Origin: Pirellulaceae bacterium
Lineage (GTDB): Bacteria; Planctomycetota; Planctomycetia; Pirellulales; Pirellulaceae
Length of the DNA: 48,320 bases
Direction: 5' to 3'
Assembly: GCA_022446825.1 (NCBI GenBank)
Contig: JAKVBY010000039.1
Location: 1-48,320, forward strand
Part shown: piece after piece, positions 38,179 through 47,952 of the stretch
Position numbering within the stretch: position 1 is the stretch's first letter
Layout: each line of letters starts with the position of its first letter
Notes under the pieces: model-generated
What the model was told of the DNA's origin: nothing
Database searches by the model: none
The model's input: the letters and a program-made list of their open reading frames with translations, nothing else
Program-made: the position numbers and the translations under genes

Positions 38179-40392
38179 TCAAGGCATAAACAAACGCGAA
38201 ATGTCTTGATAGAACACAAACGCCATCAATGCCAATAAAAGGGCAACTCCGACAAGCGTCAACGTGCCTTGGACTTTTTCAGCGACAGGACGGCCTGTAA
38301 CTCCTTCTGCAGCCAGGAAAACCATATGCCCCCCATCCAATGCCGGAATGGGCAAAAAGTTTAACACCGCTAAATTGGCGCTTAAGAAAGTTAAGAAAAT
38401 CAGTAGGCGTGGTAACCCTTGAGATGCTTCGGATTTGGCAACGGTGAAAATGGCGATCGGACCTCCCAGATTCTTGATTGAAATCGTTCCTGTAACTAAA
38501 CGCCTCAATACATCATAAACCCGCTGCAACTCTTCTTTCACCTGTCGAATCCCAAGCGGGAAGGCCGCCGACCACGAGGCAACTCGATGGGCACGGCTTA
38601 AAGGAGTTAATCGCAAACCACGTTCTACAACAAAACGATCGGGCGCAACGATGGACGTCAGATCGATTTCTGTTTCCTTGCCTGCGACGTTTAAAGAAAC
38701 CATCGTATCTTGGAACATTAACTGCATGTGTCCCACCACGTCTGTCCAACGCCCCACGTTTTCATCCCCTAACAAAATCGGTTGTTCGTAACCTCTCATC
38801 CCGAACAACTCGGCAGTTGCCTTTTGCTTTTCTTCATTCGTTGCCTTAAAGGAAACGCCATTAACGACATCCCCTGGACTAATTCCAGCCGCCGCGGCAG
38901 GGCCATCCTCCAGCACCGAGGCCACCACGTTGCTCACATCGTAGGCAATCCCCAAGGACTCCAAAGATACCAAACCACCGTAGCCGGCAAGAGGAATGTA
39001 GGTCACTGGTCCCTGGGGCCCGAGAATGAACGAAAGCGTTTCTGAGGTTTTTCCCGATACCCGTTGGACACCGACCTTGACGGACTCGGAAACATCACTA
39101 ATTCGTTCTGGCAACGTCAGCGGATCACCCACAGGCTCGTCATTGACCGTAACGATTCGATCACCCACTTGGAGCCCACTGTTTTCGGCCGGAGAACCCG
39201 CGCGAAGTGCCACAATGGGACCCATTTCCATCGCCATACCTAAGCTTCTTACGGGCCGCGGCGGAATAACAACCTGTTGGCGAGTGGAAATCGCATTGCC
39301 GCTGCTCTCCTCAGTCCCCACACTTTCAATGACGAGCGTGACCGATTCGGCACGACGACGATACAGCAATTGACGCATTTCATGATTGGGAAAATCACCC
39401 TTCTCATTGGCCAACGAGCGATCTAATTCGACTTCGTCCACACCAACAATCCGGCCACCAGCTTGAATTTGTTGTGAAATTTCTGGGCCAATCAAATGTT
39501 CCACCGTCGGATTTTCCTGGGCAATGGTTGTCGACGTCGTGCCACGGATTCCTATCGATCCGATGGCTCCTCCGAGACGATCTGAAGGCAACAAAGAAAC
39601 GATTTTTTCTTGCTCGTCTCTTCCGCGCACACGCAGCTGCACCATTTCCACCGGATTTGATAACGACGCTCCACCGACCGTTTGTTGCAAATCCCACAAG
39701 AATCTCAGATTTTCTGATGGCTCCGCATCTTCGGACAAGCCAACGATTTTGTCACCCTGTTGAATATTGGCACTCCAGGCCGGATCTCCAATCACAACGC
39801 TGCCAATTTCACATGGAACAATCGGAACCCCCATCCGAAAAGCAATCGCCGCAAAGAATACGGCAGAAATCAAGTTCATGATCACGCCCGCAGAGATAAT
39901 ACACATGCGGGCAAAAACGGTTTTGGCTGGGTAGCTGCGCGGATCGAGTTCTGCGACAGGCTGCTCTGAAGTTTCGCCGGTTGACTCGGCTAACTCGTTT
40001 TGTGCATCCGCGTTGAGATTGACAGGTTCTTGACCTGTTTGCTCATCATTTTTAAGCCGTATCCGTTCCGCCTCCTCTTCGGCACGCATCGGATTGTCAT
40101 CCTGTCCAAGCATTTTGACATAACCGCCTAACGGAATGATGCCAATGCCATACTCCGTTTCACCCCATTGGACTTTTCCTAAAGTCTGTGGCAATCGAAG
40201 CGGGCCTAATTTGATTGGGACGTCGAATCCAACATAGAACTTTTCGCATTTTACGCCGCAAGCTTTGGCGACCACAAAATGACCTAACTCGTGAACAAAA
40301 ATCACGAACCCCAGCCCGACGGCGACCTCCAAGAAATACAAGATCGATGCCAGCTGTGGCCAGGAACTTTCAGCAATTAAGTACAAACCCAC
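38179..40392 (-). CDS. rseP: RseP-like site-2 metalloprotease with expanded PDZ region
   Basis: 737 aa, against about 450 in E. coli. The first membrane helix carries HELGH (34-38). The last part carries the zinc-ligand LDG motif (685-687 in PIPALDGGH) between membrane helices. The extra length is in the middle: an acidic insert (100-155) and four PDZ-like segments (about 195-220, 300-322, 388-425 and 478-520), of which the last two are clear. It cuts membrane-anchored anti-sigma factors or signal-peptide remnants within the bilayer. The GTG start overlaps the dxr stop by 16 bases, so translation is coupled. Confidence 0.92.
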   Translation of the reverse strand: MGLYLIAESSWPQLASILYFLEVAVGLGFVIFVHELGHFVVAKACGVKCEKFYVGFDVPIKLGPLRLPQTLGKVQWGETEYGIGIIPLGGYVKMLGQDDNPMRAEEEAERIRLKNDEQTGQEPVNLNADAQNELAESTGETSEQPVAELDPRSYPAKTVFARMCIISAGVIMNLISAVFFAAIAFRMGVPIVPCEIGSVVIGDPAWSANIQQGDKIVGLSEDAEPSENLRFLWDLQQTVGGASLSNPVEMVQLRVRGRDEQEKIVSLLPSDRLGGAIGSIGIRGTTSTTIAQENPTVEHLIGPEISQQIQAGGRIVGVDEVELDRSLANEKGDFPNHEMRQLLYRRRAESVTLVIESVGTEESSGNAISTRQQVVIPPRPVRSLGMAMEMGPIVALRAGSPAENSGLQVGDRIVTVNDEPVGDPLTLPERISDVSESVKVGVQRVSGKTSETLSFILGPQGPVTYIPLAGYGGLVSLESLGIAYDVSNVVASVLEDGPAAAAGISPGDVVNGVSFKATNEEKQKATAELFGMRGYEQPILLGDENVGRWTDVVGHMQLMFQDTMVSLNVAGKETEIDLTSIVAPDRFVVERGLRLTPLSRAHRVASWSAAFPLGIRQVKEELQRVYDVLRRLVTGTISIKNLGGPIAIFTVAKSEASQGLPRLLIFLTFLSANLAVLNFLPIPALDGGHMVFLAAEGVTGRPVAEKVQGTLTLVGVALLLALMAFVFYQDISRLFMP

Positions 40393-41540
40393 CGGGTAAC
40401 CTCCTCACGAGCCCACGCGTCGAGAATTAGCAATTCTTCCAGCGTCGGATCAGGATCAAAATCATGATGATTCAAAATGGTACGACATGTTGGCACAATA
40501 TCAGTAAAACGCATTTGGCCACTCAGAAAACTAGCAACTGCGGCCTCGTTGGCAGCGTTTACGACGGCTCCACTTGTGCCTCCCGCCGCCGCAACCTCAT
40601 GGCCAATTTGTAACGCCGGAAATCGTTCCTCATCTGGGGGTTCGAAGGATAGCTCAATGAGTTCCGAGAAATCCATGCGACGTGCTGGACCATCCCAACG
40701 CTCAGGATAGGACAATGCATATTGGATCGGCAATTTCATATCGGGTGGACTCATTTGAGCCAATACCGAACCATCACTGAATTCTACCAGCGAATGGACT
40801 ATGGATTGAGGATGGATGGCCACATCGATTTGATTCGGCTGCAGTCCAAACAACCAACGGGCTTCAATAATTTCAAGAGCCTTATTCATCATCGTGGCCG
40901 AATCGACAGTGATTTTGGGGCCCATGCTCCAAGTAGGATGGCTGAGCGCTTCAGCAACCTGAATTTCTTGAAGATCCGTCAACGAATGTCTTAAAAAAGG
41001 GCCGCCACTAGCCGTCAGGATCACTCGCTGCACGTCCTCACGTCGCCCGGCTTCCATGGCTTGAAATACGGCGTTGTGCTCACTGTCAACCGGCAGGATT
41101 GTCGCTCTATGTCGCTCCGCCAGCGCCATTGCTAAGGAACCCGCGACAACCAAGGTCTCTTTATTTGCCAAGGCAATGGTCTTTCCTGCTTCCAGGGCAG
41201 CCCACGTTCCTCTTAAGCCAGCGCTACCAACAATCGCCGTCACAACAACATCCACATCTTGATGCGCCGCCACACATTCGATGCTCTCCGGCCCGACAAA
41301 CAATTCAACTTCCGGTGGCAAACCTTGCCAAGCAAAATTTTGCGCTGCCTTTGGATCACTGGCCACAACAAAACGCGGAGCAAATTCCTGAGCTTGTTCA
41401 ACCAATTCCTGCAGTCGTCCATGGGCCGTCAAAGCCACCACATTCAGGGACTCTGGAAAGGATCTCACCACATCCAAAGCACTGCAGCCAACGCTGCCCG
41501 TGGAACCAAGAATGGCCACGTTTCTAGCACCATGATTCAT
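40377..41540 (-). CDS. dxr: 1-deoxy-D-xylulose 5-phosphate reductoisomerase
   Basis: 387 aa from the ATG at 41540 (MNHGARN); the frame extends to 41663 without family similarity. NADPH-binding ILGSTGSVG lies near the start. Catalytic and substrate motifs are LANKETLV, PVDSEHNA (metal-binding Asp and Glu) and ASGGPFL. It converts DXP to MEP, the committed step of the non-mevalonate isoprenoid pathway, with NADPH and a divalent metal. It heads the series dxr-rseP-HAD-lpxD-lpxI and overlaps rseP by 16 bases. The ribosome site is poor. Confidence 0.96.
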   Translation of the reverse strand: MNHGARNVAILGSTGSVGCSALDVVRSFPESLNVVALTAHGRLQELVEQAQEFAPRFVVASDPKAAQNFAWQGLPPEVELFVGPESIECVAAHQDVDVVVTAIVGSAGLRGTWAALEAGKTIALANKETLVVAGSLAMALAERHRATILPVDSEHNAVFQAMEAGRREDVQRVILTASGGPFLRHSLTDLQEIQVAEALSHPTWSMGPKITVDSATMMNKALEIIEARWLFGLQPNQIDVAIHPQSIVHSLVEFSDGSVLAQMSPPDMKLPIQYALSYPERWDGPARRMDFSELIELSFEPPDEERFPALQIGHEVAAAGGTSGAVVNAANEAAVASFLSGQMRFTDIVPTCRTILNHHDFDPDPTLEELLILDAWAREEVTRWVCT

Positions 41541-41777
41541 GTGTTTTTCCAAGAGAATCCTGCATTGATATAACTCGGTAACCCCTTCTTCTGTCCAGAT
41601 AATAACGATTATGACAGCTGTGTTGTGGACACTTATAAATAGAGATTCTGTTTGCGTCCGCACGCTAAACTACCAACCCCACTAAACTTAGGGGATGCGT
41701 CGCATTCTACGGATGCCAATTTCGTGCGACAACCCTGATTCACAACTCCCGTCATCTCCGAGTTCCACAAGCCGTTG

Positions 41778-41783
41778 TATAAT
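41778..41783 (+). promoter_or_regulatory. Perfect -10 box upstream of ftsH
   Basis: TATAAT matches the sigma-70 -10 consensus 65 bases before the ftsH start, in the divergent dxr/ftsH region. The -35 position at 17-18 base spacing (around 41754-41760) is a poor match, so the promoter may rely on other contacts. Confidence 0.35.
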
Positions 41784-41848
41784 TAAAGACTAATTCATAT
41801 CTTAACGGCCTTCCCGTCACAGACGTCGATTTCTGGAGCAGAATCAGC

Positions 41849-43963
41849 ATGACTCAAGAGAACGGTTCAAGCCGCAAGTCATCAAAGAATAAAGGTTTGT
41901 CCTCCGGACCAAATATTTTTTGGTATATGATTCTCGGGGCTGCTGCTGTTTCTATTATCTTGTTTTACGTCATCACTCCTTCTCCGTTCGTACTTCCGTA
42001 TCCGGATCTAGAACGACTGGTCGAGGCCAGTCGACGGGACAAATCGGGGCAGCCCACTGGTCTGGGCTCCATTGATATTACCTCCCCATTGAACCAGGAC
42101 CGATCTGCAGACAATCAGGGCGAATCCAAGACATTTAAGTTCAGCAACCTCACCAAGGTCATCATCCATGATCGTCATGTAGAAGGGCGGGTTGATACGG
42201 TCGTGACGTCGAACGATGGCACGCGGGAACAAAAAGATTTTCAACCTTTTCGAACCGAATTGGGTGCTGCCGATTCTTCTGAAGAAACCTTTCTCAATCT
42301 GCTCAAAACCAACAACTTTGTCGACTGGAATCACGCTGCCGAAGCAAGTGCCTGGCAAAACTGGGCCCCCATGTTAGTTTTTTCGGCGCTTCTCATTCTG
42401 CTCTTCGTGATGATGTTGCGCCGCCTCGGCGGTGCGGGGTCGCCGATGCAATTCGGACGCAGCAAGGGTCGCTTGTATGCGATGGAAGATCTCGGGGTCA
42501 CTTTCAACGATGTAGCCGGAATTGAAGAGGCACTGGAAGAAGTTCGCGAACTTGTAGACTTTCTCCGCTCGCCGGAAAAATATCAAAGGTTGGGGGGACG
42601 CATTCCCAAAGGTGTCCTACTGGTCGGTCCTCCGGGAACTGGTAAGACTTTGCTCGCCAAGGCAATCGCCGGAGAAGCAGGTGTGCCCTTCTTCAGCCTT
42701 TCTGGATCAGATTTTGTCGAAATGTTTGTCGGCGTCGGAGCGGCGCGTGTCCGCGACATGTTCCAGCAAGCAGAACAAAAAGCACCTTGTATCATTTTCA
42801 TAGACGAGTTAGACGCATTAGGAAAAACGCGTGGAGCAAGCGCAGTCGGTGGACATGACGAACGCGAACAAACTTTAAATGCTCTGCTGGTCGAAATGGA
42901 TGGATTCGACTCCAACGCCGGAGTCATTGTGATGGCCGCTACCAACCGTCCAGAAACGCTCGATCAGGCATTGCTACGGCCAGGGCGATTTGATCGCCAT
43001 GTCTTGGTTGATCGCCCTGATCTTCTGGGACGCGAGGATATTCTCAAGGTGCATGTCAAACAGGTGAAACTTGATGACACCGTCGACTTAAAAGAAGTCG
43101 CCGCCATAACACCCGGTTTTGTCGGTGCGGATCTCGCAAATCTCGTCAACGAAGCGGCACTGTTGGCCGCGCGCGCGGAAAAGTCCACTGTCCAAATGAA
43201 AGAATTCGACGAAGGTGTCGAGCGCGTGACAGCCGGTCTTGAGAAGAAACAACGTGTCATGCGCGATGATGAAAAACATCGTGTGGCGTACCACGAAAGT
43301 GGTCACGCGCTGGTTGCTTACAGTTTGCCTAACACCGATCCTGTCCACAAAGTATCCATCATTCCTCGTGGTTTAGCAGCGCTTGGCTATACGATGCAGC
43401 GTCCAGAAGGTGATCGTTTTCTCATGACCCAAGGTGAGCTCGAAAGTCAAATTCAGATTTTGTTAGCGGGGACCGTGGCCGAAGAAATGATCTATGACGA
43501 GATTTCGACAGGCGCTCAAAATGATCTTGAACGATGTACCGACATTGCTCGTAGTATGGTGATGGAATTTGGCATGAGCCGTTTGGGGCGCATCAACTTT
43601 CGACATTCGAATCAAGCGGCCTTTCTGGCGGGAAGCGGCGGTCAAGATCGCGGGCATTCTCATAGTGAATCCACCGCTTGTGAAATTGACCGTGAAGTGA
43701 AACGGATTATTGATGAAGCGATGGCACAAGTGCGACACATCCTCGAAGAACGTCGCGCTGCTTTGGTCGCCATGACAAATCGGTTGATTGAAAAAGAAAC
43801 AATCGATTCCAAAGAACTAAAAGAAATCGTTGAAGAAGCGTGCCCCGGCGCATGGATGGTACCTGGGACCGACACACTCGCTAAACCGACCGTTGCCACC
43901 GAGGTGCCAACCGAGCATGATTCCACAAACTCCGACCGAGGGGAACGCCCCGGAATTGCTTGA
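41849..43963 (+). CDS. ftsH: ATP-dependent membrane zinc protease FtsH
   Basis: 704 aa with GGAG ahead of the ATG. Two membrane helices (about 22-43 and 172-190) flank a periplasmic domain. The AAA+ module has Walker A GPPGTGKT (260-267), Walker B IIFIDELD (315-322), pore loop [15 protein letters not shown] and second region of homology [23 protein letters not shown]. The zinc site is HESGH (482-486). It degrades membrane and cytosolic proteins and in many bacteria controls LPS synthesis. It is divergent from the dxr-rseP-lpxD series. Its stop overlaps the next start by one base (TGATG). Confidence 0.96.
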   Translation: MTQENGSSRKSSKNKGLSSGPNIFWYMILGAAAVSIILFYVITPSPFVLPYPDLERLVEASRRDKSGQPTGLGSIDITSPLNQDRSADNQGESKTFKFSNLTKVIIHDRHVEGRVDTVVTSNDGTREQKDFQPFRTELGAADSSEETFLNLLKTNNFVDWNHAAEASAWQNWAPMLVFSALLILLFVMMLRRLGGAGSPMQFGRSKGRLYAMEDLGVTFNDVAGIEEALEEVRELVDFLRSPEKYQRLGGRIPKGVLLVGPPGTGKTLLAKAIAGEAGVPFFSLSGSDFVEMFVGVGAARVRDMFQQAEQKAPCIIFIDELDALGKTRGASAVGGHDEREQTLNALLVEMDGFDSNAGVIVMAATNRPETLDQALLRPGRFDRHVLVDRPDLLGREDILKVHVKQVKLDDTVDLKEVAAITPGFVGADLANLVNEAALLAARAEKSTVQMKEFDEGVERVTAGLEKKQRVMRDDEKHRVAYHESGHALVAYSLPNTDPVHKVSIIPRGLAALGYTMQRPEGDRFLMTQGELESQIQILLAGTVAEEMIYDEISTGAQNDLERCTDIARSMVMEFGMSRLGRINFRHSNQAAFLAGSGGQDRGHSHSESTACEIDREVKRIIDEAMAQVRHILEERRAALVAMTNRLIEKETIDSKELKEIVEEACPGAWMVPGTDTLAKPTVATEVPTEHDSTNSDRGERPGIA

Positions 43964-45345
43964 TGAAATCGCTATTTCGTAGGCCGTTAATTTGGTTTAT
44001 CGCGCAAGCGATGGGCTTCGCTGTATGGCTCTGGGCAACGGGAAAATTTCAACCTGTCATTGCACCGGACACCAACAGCTACGCCGCATTCTCTTTCAAC
44101 TCCGTTGCGGCGGCATTCAATCAAATTCGGACCATCGGTTACCCGGCGTTTCTTCAATTTACTTCCTTATTGGCAGAGGGTCACACCGCAGTTCCCTGTT
44201 GTCAATATGCTATCCACGTAATGTGTGTGTTGGTTTTTTGGCTTGGCAGCCGCAATCTCTTTTCTTCATCCTGGGTGAGCATGGCCGCAGCAAGCAGCCT
44301 GCTTTATTCCAACGTCATTTTTCGTTACGTCTTTCAAGTCACAGCTGATTCACTCGCCTCTTCATTGTCGATTTTGACGCTCGGCCTGTTGTTACTCCTC
44401 AACACCAGACGCCCAAAAACCGGCCTTTGGATAGTATTCTCCCTCGCGGTATTTGCCACCTATCAAGTCCGTCCTGCATTTTTATTTCTGCTTCCCGTGT
44501 TGCCATTCTGTGGCGCGATCATAAAGTGGATGCTGCATCACCCTGCGGACAAACCCTCTGGAGCACGCAGGCATCTGATACGACTAGGAGTTTGTACAAC
44601 ATTGCCACTCCTGCTTTTCTGTTCCCTGCGAATGGTCGTGTCAGATCATTTCGGGATTGTGTCCTTTGGTGGTAGCAATCTTGCTGGCACGTTCGGTCAA
44701 TTTATGACTCCCGATATGATTTCAGATCTTCCAAAGGAACTTCATCCACTCGCCCATGCCGTCGAAGACCAGCGCCAACACGTGGCAAAAAAACACCCCT
44801 GGTTTCAGCCACGAGTGACACTGGACTACATGGACATCGAGCGTCGCTTCGACCTTTCCACCTGGCACGTTTTCATTCCAGCGGCTGAACATGTTTACGG
44901 TCCAGATCCTCGGAAAACCAACACGGAACTCCGCAAATTGGCATTTGAGGTGATCAAGGCGAAACCAAGCTATTATGCTCTTTGGTTAGGTAAAGCATTC
45001 TGGCGTGGGAGTTACATGGTCGTCTCCGAGATCATGGCCAATCCGGTCTATCTTTTGCTCATCGCGCTGGCCATCCTCATACAGATGCGCTACGTCTTTC
45101 ACCGCTTGAAAACTGTGGCGTCAGCACCTGAAATTGCCACGACGGATCTTTTTATGGGAGGCAACACGATGCTAGGAATCGGAGTCGTGATTGCCATTAC
45201 AAAAATTTCTCTTGTGATTCTTACCTCTCCACCGATCGGTCGCTTTATGGATCCGGCCGGTGTCTTTTTAGCACCCGCCATTGTTGTGTTTATCGCAGAT
45301 CGCTGGCATCGAGGCTCTTCATGTTCAAGAATTGCCGAACGATAA
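43963..45345 (+). CDS. Polytopic membrane protein, possible GT-C-type glycosyltransferase
   Basis: 460 aa from the ATG that overlaps the ftsH stop. It has about nine to ten hydrophobic segments. The first luminal loop contains VIAPDTNSYAAFSFNS, an Asp-bearing loop reminiscent of polyprenol-sugar-dependent GT-C enzymes, and IRTIGYPAFLQ. No family is firmly recognised. A large hydrophilic region (about 240-330, FMTPDMISDLPKELHP and after) lies between the membrane parts. Translational coupling with ftsH suggests co-expression, but a functional link is not implied by sequence. Confidence 0.7.
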   Translation: MKSLFRRPLIWFIAQAMGFAVWLWATGKFQPVIAPDTNSYAAFSFNSVAAAFNQIRTIGYPAFLQFTSLLAEGHTAVPCCQYAIHVMCVLVFWLGSRNLFSSSWVSMAAASSLLYSNVIFRYVFQVTADSLASSLSILTLGLLLLLNTRRPKTGLWIVFSLAVFATYQVRPAFLFLLPVLPFCGAIIKWMLHHPADKPSGARRHLIRLGVCTTLPLLLFCSLRMVVSDHFGIVSFGGSNLAGTFGQFMTPDMISDLPKELHPLAHAVEDQRQHVAKKHPWFQPRVTLDYMDIERRFDLSTWHVFIPAAEHVYGPDPRKTNTELRKLAFEVIKAKPSYYALWLGKAFWRGSYMVVSEIMANPVYLLLIALAILIQMRYVFHRLKTVASAPEIATTDLFMGGNTMLGIGVVIAITKISLVILTSPPIGRFMDPAGVFLAPAIVVFIADRWHRGSSCSRIAER

Positions 45346-45610
45346 TGGTGTGTTACAACACGGGGATTCTCTTGCTACAGAAAAACCTTGTCTGATTAGC
45401 AGCAAGCAGGCAAGAGGTAACTATCCTGTCAACATTAGAACGCCTACCTGGCAAGCTCACTCTGAAACGATCCTGTCCGGGACAACCAAGTAGGGGATTC
45501 CTTATCCGCAGTAGCCGCAGGTTACTAAGTTGGAACTAGCTGGCCCTAGCAAAAAGTTTTCAAACCAACCTCCAGATCATCGGCAAGCAGCCAGCCGTAA
45601 ACAGTTGTCG

Positions 45611-45648
45611 TCGTTCTCAATCCGGACCTTCGTTCTCAATCCGGACCT
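45611..45648. repeat. 19-base perfect tandem duplication
   Basis: TCGTTCTCAATCCGGACCT occurs at 45611-45629 and again at 45630-45648 with no mismatch. It is non-coding and probably a recent replication slippage. Confidence 0.9.
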
Positions 45649-46037
45649 TGCTGAAACTGCCGCCGTCTTTAATGTTCGTCGCTTGTTGTCTTCTGCAGTT
45701 ATTTTTGTTCTGCCGGACCAACCTTGCTCACGACCCGATCATACGACCAAGATCCGTTCCGGTGGTTATTGGCTGTGAGAAGATCTGCGGTTTAGACACA
45801 TTATGTGTTTGCCTAACAAAGGCAATGCTCACTTCGAAGACATTTAACAGCCCATTGTTACATTTTTTGATTCAAAGCAGACTCAGTCGTCCCGTGGCCA
45901 GTGAATAGGTTAGTGCCGTGGCAGCACCACTGCACCCGCTAAGTGTCCACCTTAAGGTCCTTCCAAATTCCGTCAGCGCTTCGAGAATCAAACCACAACT
46001 GACGGTGGTTCTGCTTGCATTCCACGGGCTGATTGTT

Positions 46038-46067
46038 CAAAGTGCAGACATCCAAAGTGCAGATATC
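46038..46067. repeat. 15-base tandem duplication, one mismatch
   Basis: CAAAGTGCAGACATC (46038-46052) is followed directly by CAAAGTGCAGATATC (46053-46067). It lies 44 bases before the PhoD-like start chosen here. Confidence 0.85.
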
Positions 46068-46110
46068 CGTTGATCAGCATTCTACTCTTACCTCACGCAG
46101 AAAGATCTCG

Positions 46111-47952
46111 ATGAACGTTTTCCAGGCACGCTTGTTCACGTTGATTCTCATCTGGTCGCTTGCGCCAACGATCACGCCTGCGCAATTTCTTCAGGACGAA
46201 AATCACATCACTCATGGCCCCATCCTCGGGAGACTCTCCGCAGATGGAATTGGTATCTGGGCAAGAACCATGAAAACGGGTGAATTCACTGTGCGCTACG
46301 GCGTCCACAAGCAGCAGTTAACCGCAGAAACGGCCGCGGTAGCAACTGATCTAACCCACGACAACACGGGCTGGGTACACATCACCGGACTGCAGCCAAA
46401 CACAAAATACTGGTACCAAATTTTTCTTTACGGCAAAGCAACGGGGCGGGGCGGATCATTTCGAACTTTACCCGATTCCACTCAATTGGTGGATGACAAA
46501 TTGAACCCTCGCGGATTGTTTAATTTCAGTTTCGAATTTGCCTGCGGCAATAACCAGAATGCGAGCCATAGTCCCGGCCCTTCAACACCCGCTTTTCGCA
46601 CCATGCTTGAACGTGGGGTCCCTGAGGAGATCCACTTTGCGATCCTCAATGGCGATTGGCTTTACGAAAATCAACGTGACTACACGCCTCAACAATGGAA
46701 AGGCCAAGTTCGACACCAGGGTGAATTTCCTGCCGATCTGGTCGCGGCACCGACGCTCACTGGAGTGTGGGAGAACTACAAACTGTTTCTCAGTAAATCG
46801 AATCACTTGGAACAATGGCACGCGCATGTGCCTTCCTTCTTTACTTATGATGACCATGAGTGTTTGAACGATATTTGGGGCGCAGGTTCTCCTGGTTTAC
46901 GAGATCGCCGCGCCGTCTTTCGTGATATTGGTGTGCGAGCCTGGTATGACTATCTCGCTTGGAGTAATCCAACCTCATTTCCACAAAGAATTCATCTGAG
47001 TCGGGGTTCTGTAAACGAGGGTGGCAACGTCATCACCGACGGGTCGGCAGACTTTTCTCAGCTTGATCTTACTCAAGTCAACAATCTGCATGTCCATTGG
47101 GGAACGGACACAGCTGGCGTGAATGATAATGCACTCGACGAGGTTGGAGGCGACTTGAATGCTGGTGTCTATCGCATCGACGAGATTCTCGGACCCCATC
47201 AAATCAAAGTGTGGCCGCGCTTTGACGCCAATGGTGAGGTGTCTTATTCAATCGGGCGTCGATCGTATTTCAAAATGCGCATCGCTAATTGCGATTTTTT
47301 TGTTTGTGACACACGTGGTCAGCGACAGATGCATGACAAGTCCAATCCCTATAAAAAAGGGCTATCAATGCTCGGTCCAGTTCAGCGGGATTGGTTAATG
47401 GCAGGAATGAAAAACAGTGATGCCGATTTTATTTTCGTTATCTCGTCCGTAAATCTCACCATCCCGCACGTGGGTGGTGGTGCTGTTCGCGCGAACAATA
47501 AAGACGACGCATGGACGGTGTTCTTCGACGAACGGGAAAGACTCATTGAGTTTTGGGATACGTTGAAAAAGCCTGTTTTTGTTCTCACCGGCGACTTGCA
47601 TAACAGCTTTGTCATTCGGATCACCGACAATGTTTGGGAATGCGCGTCGGGACCTCACAACTCCAACAATCACTGGTATACCGATGAAGGTGATCGTCCA
47701 CCCAACGGCAAGTTCAAATACGGACCGCGTGAAGTCGACATTCGCTGGTCAACGTGGTACAGCGATGATATTCCACGTGATCAATTACACCATCCAACAT
47801 ATTGCATCGTTCAGCTGAACAATGTTTTCAACAATCCAGAAACAGTTCATGGTACCCGTTGGATTGCGTTTCCGCGCCCACAAGTCATTTTCCAGTATTA
47901 TGATGGCTGGACCGGGCGATTACAGTACGCAGAATCAGTTCTCGCAAAGTGA
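46111..47952 (+). CDS. Secreted PhoD-like alkaline phosphatase/phosphodiesterase
   Basis: 613 aa from the ATG at 46111 (MNVFQARLF), which gives a normal signal peptide (LFTLILIWSLAPTITPAQF); the frame is open from 46033 through a tandem repeat. The N-terminal Fn3-like domain (HGPILGRLSADGIGIWART) is typical of PhoD. The metallophosphatase part has LNGDWLYE, FFTYDDHE (metal ligands) and VLTGDLHNS. Between about residues 300 and 390 there is extra sequence (NVITDGSADFSQLDL to IKVWPRF) before the core resumes at FFVCDTRGQR. It releases phosphate from esters outside the cytoplasm. There is no Tat double-Arg motif in the signal peptide, which is unusual for PhoD. Confidence 0.87.
   Translation: MNVFQARLFTLILIWSLAPTITPAQFLQDENHITHGPILGRLSADGIGIWARTMKTGEFTVRYGVHKQQLTAETAAVATDLTHDNTGWVHITGLQPNTKYWYQIFLYGKATGRGGSFRTLPDSTQLVDDKLNPRGLFNFSFEFACGNNQNASHSPGPSTPAFRTMLERGVPEEIHFAILNGDWLYENQRDYTPQQWKGQVRHQGEFPADLVAAPTLTGVWENYKLFLSKSNHLEQWHAHVPSFFTYDDHECLNDIWGAGSPGLRDRRAVFRDIGVRAWYDYLAWSNPTSFPQRIHLSRGSVNEGGNVITDGSADFSQLDLTQVNNLHVHWGTDTAGVNDNALDEVGGDLNAGVYRIDEILGPHQIKVWPRFDANGEVSYSIGRRSYFKMRIANCDFFVCDTRGQRQMHDKSNPYKKGLSMLGPVQRDWLMAGMKNSDADFIFVISSVNLTIPHVGGGAVRANNKDDAWTVFFDERERLIEFWDTLKKPVFVLTGDLHNSFVIRITDNVWECASGPHNSNNHWYTDEGDRPPNGKFKYGPREVDIRWSTWYSDDIPRDQLHHPTYCIVQLNNVFNNPETVHGTRWIAFPRPQVIFQYYDGWTGRLQYAESVLAK

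Larger units (their letters stand above)
45346..46110. other. 765-base spacer with two short tandem duplications
   Basis: No supported gene. It holds a perfect 19-base tandem duplication (45611-45648) and a 15-base imperfect duplication (46038-46067). The second lies in a frame open into the PhoD-like gene but upstream of its signal peptide. Frames at 45530-45778 and 45648-45908 look random. Confidence 0.55.
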
